Positions 8,508-15,756 of a stretch of DNA of 64,000 nucleotides are shown piece by piece. Both the position numbers and the translations under genes were made by a program. The stretch's first letter is position 1. Every line of letters begins with the position of its first letter. Source of the DNA: Catenuloplanes indicus (GTDB lineage Bacteria > Actinomycetota > Actinomycetes > Mycobacteriales > Micromonosporaceae); contig NZ_JAUSUZ010000001.1 of the NCBI RefSeq assembly GCF_030813715.1, positions 868,001 through 932,000 of the forward strand, read 5' to 3'. The notes beneath the pieces are model-generated. The model searched no databases. It was not told the origin of the DNA and saw only the letters and a program-made list of their open reading frames with translations.

Positions 8508-9198
8508 ATGTCGCAGCAGGTGTCCCGGCGTGGCCTTCTTCGCGCCACCGCCGCCGGTGGCTTCGTGACCGCTGTCCCCACCGCACCGGCGCGCGCCCCG
8601 GTGCCGTACGCCGTGCGGGAGCTGGAGGAGAGGATCCGCGCCGGGATGGAGCGGTACGGGATCGCCGGTGCCGCGCTCGGCCTGTGGTACCGCGGCCGCG
8701 GAGTACGTGCGGGGCTTCGGCGTCACCCGCACGGACGCGCCGCGGGACGTGGACGGTGACACCGTCTTCCGGGTCGCGTCGACCACCAAGACGTTCACCG
8801 GCGCGGCGATCATGCGGCTCGCGGAACAGCGCCGGATCAATCTCGACGGTACGGTCCGCGACTACCTTCCCGGCTTCCACACCGCGGACGCCGCCGCGTC
8901 GGCCCGGGTCACGGTGCGGCAGGCACTGAACCACACCGGCGGCTGGCTGGGCGACCTGGTGATGCTGTCCGGCGGCCAGGCGGTCGACGGTTTCGCGTTC
9001 TACCGCAGGGACTACGTCGTCGACCTGCCGCTGTCCGGCGGCACCGAGGAGGGCATCCGGGCGAACTTCGTCCGCGCCCCGGACGGCTCCGTCCGGTGGT
9101 TCCGCATCGGCGGCCGCCTCTACCGCCGCGGTGTGCCCACCACCGCCGCCGACGCCGGCCGGGCCGTACCCTTCCACCGGCGGCCGAAGCTGTCCTGA
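8508..9198 (+). pseudogene. Broken beta-lactamase-like serine hydrolase
   Basis: The N-terminus (ATG 8508, MSQQVSRRGLLRATAAGG) is a Tat signal, and the frame continues to LGLWYRGRG near 8698. There the homologous reading moves to another frame (EYVRGFGVTRTDAP), consistent with one extra G near 8700. The second frame holds the catalytic S-x-x-K (VASTTKTFTG) and LNHTGGWLGD. It then passes directly to a C-terminal-looking segment (VRWFRIGGRLYRR) with the middle missing. Class C beta-lactamase/esterase-type proteins normally have 350-480 aa; only about 230 codons remain. The frameshift plus internal deletion makes this a pseudogene. A sequencing error alone would not explain the missing middle. 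Confidence 0.75.
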
Positions 9199-9338
9199 AT
9201 CACGATGGAGGCGTACCGGATCCGGGGTTCCGCCCGACGCCCCTACCCGGCTGCCCGGTGGCGCGGCTCATCCCCGGACCACGCCGCCGACCACCGCGTG
9301 CCTCCGCACGGCGGAACCCGGCGGCGGGCCCGGGGACG

Positions 9339-9373
9339 CCCACGGGGCGGGCCGTGGTGGCCCGCCCCGCGGG
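9339..9373 (-). terminator. Strong hairpin after metQ
   Basis: Two 15-base arms (9339-9353 and 9359-9373) pair with one mismatch around a 5-base loop. They lie just past the metQ stop (9380), so this is the likely end of the metNIQ transcript. There is no clear U-run, as is common in high-GC actinobacteria. Confidence 0.65.
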
Positions 9374-9379
9374 CAAGGG

Positions 9380-10201
9380 TCAGAACGCGGCCAGGACCGA
9401 GCCGTTGTACTTCTGGGCGATGAAGTCCTTGACCTGCTGGGAGTGGAGGAGCTTCTCGAGCTTGACGATGCGCTCGTCGGTCTCCTCGCCGGTGCGGACC
9501 ACGACCAGGTTCGCGTACGGGTTGTTCTCGCCGGTCTCCAGCGCGAGCGCGTCGGTGGCCGGGGACAGGCCGGTCTCGATCGCGTAGTTGCCGTTGATGA
9601 CGGAGACGGCGGTGTCCTCGAGGCTGCGCGGCAGCTGGGCGGCCTCCAGCGCCTCGAACTTGAGGTTCTTCGGGTTACCGGTGATGTCGGCTTCGGTGGC
9701 CTTGACGCCGACACCGTCCTTCAGCGTGATCAGGCCGTTGGTGGCGAGCAGGCTGAGCGCGCGGCCGGAGTTGGACGGGTCGTTCGGGATCGCGACCACG
9801 CCGCCGTCCGGGACCTCGGTGAGCGCCTTGACCGTCTTGGAGTAGACGCCGAGCGGCTCGATGTGCACCGGCTTGAGCGGCGTGAACGTGTAGCCCTTGG
9901 ACGCGATCTCCTCCTCCAGGTACGGGATGTGCTGGAAGTAGTTCGCGTCCAGCTGCTCGTCCTGGAGCGCGGTGTTCGGCTGGATGTAGTCGCTGAACTC
10001 GACGATCTCGATCTTCAGGCCCTCGGCGGCCGCCAGGTTGTCGCTGACGTACTTGAGGATCTCGCCGTGCGGGACGGGACTGACGCCGATCTTGAGCGTG
10101 TCGCTCGCGCTGCCGCCTTCCGCGCCGGAGTCGTTGCCGCAGGCGGCCACGCCGATCAGGAGCGAGGCGGCCGCGGTGAGCGCGACGAGGGTACGACGCA
10201 T
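9380..10201 (-). CDS. metQ: Methionine ABC transporter substrate-binding lipoprotein MetQ
   Basis: This 273-aa protein has a lipoprotein signal with lipobox (LIGVAACG, Cys about 21). The mature part matches NlpA/MetQ: LKIGVSPVPHGEILKYV, VEFSDYIQPNTALQDEQLDANYFQHIPYL cut by region, and VAIPNDPSNSGRAL. It captures D/L-methionine outside the membrane for MetNI. It is last in the minus-strand order metN-metI-metQ. The 110-bp gap before it contains an AT-rich palindrome, so it may also have its own promoter. GGAAGG precedes the ATG. Confidence 0.95.
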   Translation of the reverse strand: MRRTLVALTAAASLLIGVAACGNDSGAEGGSASDTLKIGVSPVPHGEILKYVSDNLAAAEGLKIEIVEFSDYIQPNTALQDEQLDANYFQHIPYLEEEIASKGYTFTPLKPVHIEPLGVYSKTVKALTEVPDGGVVAIPNDPSNSGRALSLLATNGLITLKDGVGVKATEADITGNPKNLKFEALEAAQLPRSLEDTAVSVINGNYAIETGLSPATDALALETGENNPYANLVVVRTGEETDERIVKLEKLLHSQQVKDFIAQKYNGSVLAAF

Positions 10202-10228
10202 GACTGAACTACCTTCCGTTGTACGGAT

Positions 10229-10242
10229 TTTTATCGATAAAA
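10229..10242. promoter_or_regulatory. 14-bp AT-rich palindrome upstream of metQ
   Basis: TTTTATCGATAAAA is a perfect palindrome 28 bp upstream of the metQ ATG, in the metI-metQ gap, and is conspicuous in a region of about 70% GC. It could be an operator or the core of an internal metQ promoter. The regulator is unknown. Confidence 0.5.
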
Positions 10243-10311
10243 CAGCCCGGTAGGGGCGGCATCGGGCGGCCCGGGCCGATCCGCGGGGAGACGGCCGGCC
10301 CCGGGCCGGGC

Positions 10312-10968
10312 TCAGCGGTGGGACAGCCGGCGCACCACGAGGTCGCCGAGGCTCTGCACGGCCTGCACGAACAGCACCAGCACCACCACGGTCGCGATCA
10401 TCATCTCGGTCTCGAAGCGCTGGTACCCGTACCGAATGGCCAGGTCGCCGAGGCCGCCACCGCCGACGGTCCCGGCCATCGCGGAATAGCCGACCAGCGC
10501 GATGACCGTGATGGTCAGTCCGGCCGCCAGGCCGGGCCGCGCCTCGCGCAGCAGCACCTTGCGGACGATCTGCCGGCGCGACGCACCGGCCGCGATCGCG
10601 GCGTTGACCACGTCGCGCGGCACCTCACGGATCGCGGTCTCCACGATCCGGGCGAAGAACGGGATCGCGCCGATGGTCAGCGGCACGATCGCGGCGTCCG
10701 TGCCGATCGTGGTGCCGACCACCGCGCGGGTGAACGGGATGACCGCGACCAGCAGGATGATGAACGGCAGCGACCGGCCCACGTTGACGATCAGGCCGAG
10801 CACCAGGTTCACCGCGGGCGCGGCGAGCAGGCCGCCACGCTCGGTCAACACCAGCAGCACGCCGATCAGCAGCCCGCCGAGCGCGGTGATCGCCGTGGAG
10901 ATCCCCACCATGTAGGCGGTCTCCCACAACCCCGCACCGAGCAACGGCCAGATGTCTTCCCACGTCAC
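10312..10968 (-). CDS. metI: Methionine ABC transporter permease MetI
   Basis: This 218-aa membrane protein begins with GTG (MTWEDIWPLLGAGLWETAYM), typical of MetI. Five hydrophobic helices are visible, and the EAA loop that contacts MetN is present (VNAAIAAGASRRQIVRKVLL, about 125-145). The terminal helices contain GGGGLGDLAIRYGYQ, a MetI hallmark. The GTG overlaps the metN stop by 4 bp. Confidence 0.95.
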   Translation of the reverse strand: MTWEDIWPLLGAGLWETAYMVGISTAITALGGLLIGVLLVLTERGGLLAAPAVNLVLGLIVNVGRSLPFIILLVAVIPFTRAVVGTTIGTDAAIVPLTIGAIPFFARIVETAIREVPRDVVNAAIAAGASRRQIVRKVLLREARPGLAAGLTITVIALVGYSAMAGTVGGGGLGDLAIRYGYQRFETEMMIATVVVLVLFVQAVQSLGDLVVRRLSHR

Positions 10969-12023
10969 GACCGGTCTCCCGTCTTGTCGACAACGGCGGC
11001 CGCGGCACCGTCCGGCCCGGCACCGTCCGGGCCCGCACCGGTGCGCGGCACCTCGGCCGGGATGCCGGTCTCGCGCAGCCAGGTCAACGCGCCACGGTTG
11101 TGCTCCGCGGTGCCCGGCAGTGCCAGCCGCAGCCGGCCCGCGCGCGTCGCGGCCAGTTCCTCCACAGTGCCGCCGAGGATGCGCACGTCCACCTCGAAGC
11201 GCCGGGCAAGTTCCGCGATCAGCGGCCGGTCCGCGTGGTCGCCGCTGACCGTAACGTCCACCACGGTCTGCCCCGGCAGGTCCGGCGCCGGCCCGAGCCG
11301 CAGCAGTTCGGCCGCCAGCTCCGAGCCCGGCCGGGCCAGGATCTCGGCGATCCGCCCGGACTCGGTGAACCGCCCGTCCCGCATGATCGCGGCCGAGTGG
11401 CAGATCCGCTTCACCACGTCCATCTCGTGCGTGATCAGCAGGATCGTCAGCCCGAGCCGCCGGTTCAGGTCGGCCAGCAGCGCCAGGATCGAGTGCGTGG
11501 TCTCCGGGTCGAGCGCCGAGGTGGCTTCGTCGGAGAGCAGTACCTTCGGGTCGCCGGCCAGCGCCCGCGCGATGCCGACCCGCTGCTTCTGACCGCCGGA
11601 CAGCTGCGCCGGGTACGCCCCCGCGCGGCCCTCCAGCCCGACCAGCTCCAGCAGCTCCGCCACCCGCGCGGCCCGCCGTGCCCGCGGCACGCCGGTCACC
11701 TCCAGCGGGAACGCCACGTTACCGGCCACGGTCCGCGAGCTGAGCAGCGCGAAGTGCTGGTGGATCATGCCGATTCGCTGCCGTTCCCGGCGCAGCCGCC
11801 GCTCCGGCAGCGCGGTCAGCTCGACCCCACCCACGGTGACGGTGCCGGAGTCCGGGCGTTCCAGCAGGTTCACGCTGCGCAGCAGCGTGCTCTTGCCGGC
11901 GCCGCTGCGACCGAGCACACCGTAGATCTCGCCCTCGGCGACGTCCAGCGTGACGCCGTCGAGCGCGGTCACGGCCCGGCCGCGCCCGCGGTAGACCTTG
12001 CGCAGATCCCTGATGCTGATCAC
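10965..12023 (-). CDS. metN: Methionine ABC transporter ATPase MetN
   Basis: This 352-aa protein has Walker A GRSGAGKS (about 38-45), signature LSGGQKQRVGIARAL, Walker B VLLSDEATSALDP and an H-loop (LLITHEMD). The C-terminal part (about 265-340: VVDVTVSGDHADRPLIAELAR) is a NIL/ACT-like methionine-sensing domain that inhibits transport when methionine is high. GTG 12023 gives MISIRDLRKVY; upstream in-frame codons look non-coding. It is the first gene of metN-metI-metQ. I looked for a SAM riboswitch or MetJ-like boxes upstream and found none. Confidence 0.95.
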   Translation of the reverse strand: MISIRDLRKVYRGRGRAVTALDGVTLDVAEGEIYGVLGRSGAGKSTLLRSVNLLERPDSGTVTVGGVELTALPERRLRRERQRIGMIHQHFALLSSRTVAGNVAFPLEVTGVPRARRAARVAELLELVGLEGRAGAYPAQLSGGQKQRVGIARALAGDPKVLLSDEATSALDPETTHSILALLADLNRRLGLTILLITHEMDVVKRICHSAAIMRDGRFTESGRIAEILARPGSELAAELLRLGPAPDLPGQTVVDVTVSGDHADRPLIAELARRFEVDVRILGGTVEELAATRAGRLRLALPGTAEHNRGALTWLRETGIPAEVPRTGAGPDGAGPDGAAAAVVDKTGDRS

Positions 12024-12198
12024 TAGATGAGTCCTGAGGTAAGGGGTGATGGGCGCTCGCCACAATACACTACTTGCCCGATAGGGTTTACAGACTTTTG
12101 ACCCGGAGTGACGGGTGACTCACTTCCCCATTCTGCCGGGACCGACCCGCCCGATGTCCGGCCGCCCACGAAGCTGTGCCCTGCGTAACATGCGCGAA

Positions 12199-12426
12199 AT
12201 GATCGACCCGTGCTTGCATGCACCATGGTCGATTCGCGGCGGATCTGCGCGCTGGGGGCGGCTGAGCACATGGCACGAGCACGACGGCCGCTGGACCCGG
12301 CTACACGACGCGCCGGCCGGCGCCGCGGCCGGCGCGGCCACGCTCGCCTCCTGGTCCCCCGCTACCGGCCCGCGGCTGGACGACGGCACGATCACCCTCG
12401 ACCGCTTCACCGTGCGACACCGGTGA
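12199..12426 (+). CDS. Doubtful small ORF, possibly a gene remnant
   Basis: ATG 12199 opens 75 codons (MIDPCLHAPWSIRGG...). The second half (TWHEHDGRWTRLHDAPAG ... DDGTITLDRFTVRH) has strong G/C-ending codon use like a real gene, but the first half does not. The frame extends upstream to GTG 12115. No family is recognised. The rest of the 12024-12643 gap shows nothing but the metN upstream region. Confidence 0.25.
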   Translation: MIDPCLHAPWSIRGGSARWGRLSTWHEHDGRWTRLHDAPAGAAAGAATLASWSPATGPRLDDGTITLDRFTVRHR

Positions 12427-12643
12427 CGCGCGTTCACCGCCGTCACCGTTCGTGTTCCCCGATTGCCGGTACGTCCACGTTGACTTCGGGCGGGCGCGGC
12501 CGCGAACGCCGAGTCCAGCGCGGGTAGCGGCGGCAAGAGCACCATGGTCACGTCGATCAGCGGTGCGGAGCGCGACCACGATCGCGGTCGTGCCGGAGGG
12601 CGGTTCGCCGCCGCAACCGCTACCGGATCGGCTGATGTGGCGG

Positions 12644-12673
12644 GGGGCGTCCCGGCCGTGTGCGGGACGCCCC
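12644..12673 (-). terminator. Hairpin after the tryptophan-dioxygenase-like gene
   Basis: Perfect 11-bp arms GGGGCGTCCCG and CGGGACGCCCC surround an 8-base loop. It starts 11 bp beyond the stop at 12684 on the minus strand. Confidence 0.7.
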
Positions 12674-12683
12674 GCACCGATGG

Positions 12684-13835
12684 TCAGCCGAACACCGGGA
12701 TCTCCCGGGCCTTCGCCAGATACGAGGCGCCGCCGGTGTACCCGGTGCCGCCGGTCTCCGCGCCCAGCATGCGCACGGCCAGGCGGTGGTGGGTGCGGCG
12801 CCAGACGTCCACGGACGCGGCGAAGTCGGCCATCGCGGCACCGGCCGCCGCACGCGCCTCCGGCGGCAGCGTCGCGGCCCGGTAGGCCGCGTCGACCGAC
12901 GGCAGTCCGGTCAGCACCAGCTCGCGGATCTCCGGCACGTGGTCGTAGGCGGCCGAGCCGAGGCGCGCGTCGTCCGGCCGGCGAGCCAGACTCTCCATCA
13001 GCTTGTAGTGCCGGGACTGGATCGCGCTCGCGCCCTCCGTCCACTGCCGGAACCGCCGGAACGCCTCCACCCGCATCGTGGCCACCACCGACCAGAGCGG
13101 ACTCACCTCACGCAGCAGTGCGGCCGCGTGCCGCAGCAGGCGATCCGCCGTGCTGACCGAGCCATCAGTCAGTGCACTGGGCACGCGTTCGAGGTCGCGG
13201 ACCAGCGCGGCGAACGCGGCCTCGAACGTCTGGAGCACCCGGATGAACAGGTACTCGTCGTGCACGATGTCGACCGGCAGCACCGTGCAGCGCAGCATCA
13301 GCCGCTGATCGTCGCGGAGCCGTGCGTCCGTGGCCGCCCACACCGCGCGCGCCTCGGCCCGCACGCCCGGCTCCGGCACCGGCACGGTCCAGCCGAGCCT
13401 GGCCAGCACCGGCCGGACCACCCGCAGCCCGTGCCGCAGCCGCTTGTCCACCAGCCCCCCGTCCGGCGGCATCACCGGCAGCGGACCGGCCGGATCGCCG
13501 GCCACCGCGGGGTCGCCGGCCGCGGCCAGTTCGAAGCGCATCAGGTCGGCGACCAGCAGCACGGTGAGCAGGTCGCGGTCGGCCAGGTGCGGCGCCAGCA
13601 GCGGCAGCGCCAGATAGGAGCGGTAGTCGTAGGCGCCGTCCCGCTTGTCCAGCAACACGTCCAGCAGCGCCCGGAGCCCGGCCCCCGCGTGCGGCCGGGC
13701 CTCGGACAGCGCGTCCAGCAGCCCGTTCGGAACCAGAGCCTTACCCCATCGCCGGTACGCGGTGAGCACTTCCCGGTACGGGAACTCCCCGCCGGCCGCG
13801 GTCCACGCCCGCACCGCGGCCGTCTCGGCGCTCAC
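12684..13835 (-). CDS. Tryptophan 2,3-dioxygenase-like heme enzyme
   Basis: This protein has 383 aa from GTG 13835, which has GAGGGAAA seven bases before it; a GTG at 13886 lies further up but has no such site. Three TDO motifs occur in order. First is VHDEYLFIRVLQTFE (about 190). Next is GASAIQSRHYKLMES (about 275), matching the substrate-carboxylate-binding loop. Last is WRRTHHRLAVRMLG plus GGTGYTGGASYL (about 345-375), with the proximal-histidine helix and the GTGG-type loop. Bacterial TDOs are usually about 280 aa, so it has extra helical segments, as in the wider TDO superfamily found in biosynthetic clusters. Predicted role: oxidative opening of an indole ring. No kynurenine-pathway neighbour is present, so the substrate is open. 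Confidence 0.8.
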   Translation of the reverse strand: MSAETAAVRAWTAAGGEFPYREVLTAYRRWGKALVPNGLLDALSEARPHAGAGLRALLDVLLDKRDGAYDYRSYLALPLLAPHLADRDLLTVLLVADLMRFELAAAGDPAVAGDPAGPLPVMPPDGGLVDKRLRHGLRVVRPVLARLGWTVPVPEPGVRAEARAVWAATDARLRDDQRLMLRCTVLPVDIVHDEYLFIRVLQTFEAAFAALVRDLERVPSALTDGSVSTADRLLRHAAALLREVSPLWSVVATMRVEAFRRFRQWTEGASAIQSRHYKLMESLARRPDDARLGSAAYDHVPEIRELVLTGLPSVDAAYRAATLPPEARAAAGAAMADFAASVDVWRRTHHRLAVRMLGAETGGTGYTGGASYLAKAREIPVFG

Positions 13836-13922
13836 GTATCCGTTTCCCTCAGCAGGCAACACCGGTCTACTTAGGTCAGTCAGCACGACCGAACCATATC
13901 GATCAATAAACAGTCTCGGTCG

Positions 13923-13938
13923 GTGATTTATCTATCAC
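13923..13938. promoter_or_regulatory. Possible operator GTGAT-N6-ATCAC
   Basis: A 5-bp dyad with a 6-bp spacer lies about 88 bp upstream of the dioxygenase GTG, in an AT-richer stretch (13895-13940) likely to hold its promoter. It is short, so chance cannot be excluded. Confidence 0.3.
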
Positions 13939-13999
13939 TCTCAGTGCCGTCTCGGCGTTGTCCGGAAACGGATCATGCGAGAACATCCCGCGATACGGG

Positions 14000-14782
14000 T
14001 CAGGACCCGAGGCGCCGGTACCGGCGGACCGCGAGCGGGGCGAAGACCGCGATGAGCAGCAGCGGCCAGCCGATCGCGAGCGGCAGCGCATGGCCGGCCG
14101 CCCAGGAGTCACCGCCCACGCCGGGGTTGCCGAACAGATCCCGGGCCGCCGCGACGGTCGCGGAAAGCGGGTTCCACTGGGCGACCACGCCGACCCAGGA
14201 CGGCATCAGCTCCGGAGCCACGAACACGTTGGAGAGCGCGGTCAGCGGGAACGCCAGCGGGAAGACGATCACGGAGACCGTGTCCGGGTTCGGCACCAGG
14301 CTGCCCAGCCAGATGCCGACCCAGGTGAGTGCCACCCGCAGCAACAGGATCAGGGCGACGCCGGCCAGTGCGAGCCCGATCCCCCGGTGCGCCTGCCAGC
14401 CGACCAGCAGGCCGCAGACGATCAGTACGGACATCTCCAGCAGCGCGCGGACCAGGTCGGCGGCGCTGCGCCCGGCCATCAGCGCGGATCGCGCGGTCGG
14501 CATCGACCGGAACCGGTCGACCACGCCCCGGTTGATGTCGACCGCGACCGCGGTGGCGGTCGCACCCAGCCCGTACAGCATGGTCATCACGAACACGCCG
14601 GGGATCAGGAACTCGCGGTACGTGTCGCCGGAGACCGCCATGCCGGCGCCGAACACGTAGCCGAAGACCAGCGTGAACATGATCGGCAGGGTGAAGTAGA
14701 GGACGATCTCCTCCGGTGCGCGGGCCACGTGCGTGAGGTAGCGGCCGGTCATCACGCGGGCGTCGCGGAGAGCGTGGTTCAT
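14000..14782 (-). CDS. ABC-2-type permease (DrrB-like)
   Basis: This 260-aa integral membrane protein starts at ATG 14782 (MNHALRDARVMTGRYLTHV). Six hydrophobic helices are visible, beginning with IVLYFTLPIMFTLVFGYVFG, and the family segment PLTALSNVFVAPELMPSW lies near 195-215. DrrB-like permeases pair with a DrrA ATPase to export drugs or lipids. The start overlaps the ATPase stop (ATGA). It is the last gene of a SARP-ATPase-permease unit, so it probably exports a compound or confers self-resistance. Confidence 0.9.
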   Translation of the reverse strand: MNHALRDARVMTGRYLTHVARAPEEIVLYFTLPIMFTLVFGYVFGAGMAVSGDTYREFLIPGVFVMTMLYGLGATATAVAVDINRGVVDRFRSMPTARSALMAGRSAADLVRALLEMSVLIVCGLLVGWQAHRGIGLALAGVALILLLRVALTWVGIWLGSLVPNPDTVSVIVFPLAFPLTALSNVFVAPELMPSWVGVVAQWNPLSATVAAARDLFGNPGVGGDSWAAGHALPLAIGWPLLLIAVFAPLAVRRYRRLGS

Positions 14783-15714
14783 GCCTGGTGTCCCGTCAGG
14801 TGGAGGAAGACCTCGTCGAGCGTGGGCCGGTGGACGCCGAGGTCCACCACCGTGATGCCGGCGTCCTGCAGCGCGCGGGCCGCCTCGATCAGCGCGCCCA
14901 CCCGGTCCGTGACCGGCACCCGGATCCGGCGCGTGTCCGGGTCCACGTCCGGGTCCGCCGCACCGAGGATCGCCGCCGCCTTGGCCAGCACGTCCGCGTC
15001 GCGGATCACCACCTCGAGGCGGTCCGCGCCGATCACCGACTTGAGCGCGTCCGGCGTACCGCCCGCGACCACCCGGCCCGCGTCGATCACCGAGATGTGG
15101 TCGGCGAGCTGGTCCGCCTCCTCCAGGTACTGCGTGGTCAGCAACACCGTGGTGCCGTCCGCGACCAGGTCCCGGACGGCCTGCCAGACCTGGTTGCGGC
15201 TGCGCGGGTCCAGGCCGGTGGTCGGCTCGTCCAGGAACAGCACGGACGGGCGGCGGATCAGGCTCGCGGCCAGGTCCAGCCGGCGCTGCATACCGCCGGA
15301 GTACGTCTGCGCGGACCGGTGCGCCGCATCCGTCAGGCCGAATCGTTCCAGCAGCTCGTCGGCGCGGCGGCGGGCGGCCTGGGCGCTCAGGTGGTGCAGG
15401 CGGCCGAACAGCACCAGGTTCTGCCGGCCGCTGAGCAGGCCGTCCACCGCGGCGTACTGGCCGGTCAGCGCGATCCGCTCGCGTACCGTGCCGGGCTGCT
15501 TCGTCACGTCGGCACCGGCCACCACCGCACGGCCGGCGTCGAAGCGCAGCAGCGTGGCCAGGATGCGCACCGCCGTGGTCTTGCCGGCGCCGTTCGGGCC
15601 GAGCAGCCCGTGCACGGTGCCGGCCGGGACGTCGAGATGGAAGCCGTTCAGCGCGGTCGTCCGCGCGTAGCGTTTGTGCAGGTCCTCGGCGAGGATCCCG
15701 GGTGTCGTGGTCAT
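14779..15714 (-). CDS. ABC transporter ATPase (DrrA-like)
   Basis: This 311-aa protein starts at ATG 15714 (MTTTPGILAEDLHKRY). It has Walker A GPNGAGKTT, Q-loop GQYAAVDGLLSGRQN (the YAAVD form typical of DrrA/daunorubicin-resistance ATPases), signature YSGGMQRRLD, Walker B LFLDEPTTGLDP and H-loop TTQYLEEAD. The C-terminal domain (about 220-311) ends in RPTLDEVFLHLTGH, as in DrrA. The gene overlaps the permease by 4 bp and follows the SARP gene by 42 bp. Confidence 0.93.
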   Translation of the reverse strand: MTTTPGILAEDLHKRYARTTALNGFHLDVPAGTVHGLLGPNGAGKTTAVRILATLLRFDAGRAVVAGADVTKQPGTVRERIALTGQYAAVDGLLSGRQNLVLFGRLHHLSAQAARRRADELLERFGLTDAAHRSAQTYSGGMQRRLDLAASLIRRPSVLFLDEPTTGLDPRSRNQVWQAVRDLVADGTTVLLTTQYLEEADQLADHISVIDAGRVVAGGTPDALKSVIGADRLEVVIRDADVLAKAAAILGAADPDVDPDTRRIRVPVTDRVGALIEAARALQDAGITVVDLGVHRPTLDEVFLHLTGHQA

Positions 15715-15756
15715 GCCGGTCAGCGTGACCGGGCGCGCGCACCGGGCGCGCACGGA

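Noticed and set aside
12024-12120. SAM riboswitch or S-box upstream of metN
   Set aside because: The leader is short, and I could not find the paired helices or conserved core of known SAM-responsive RNAs.
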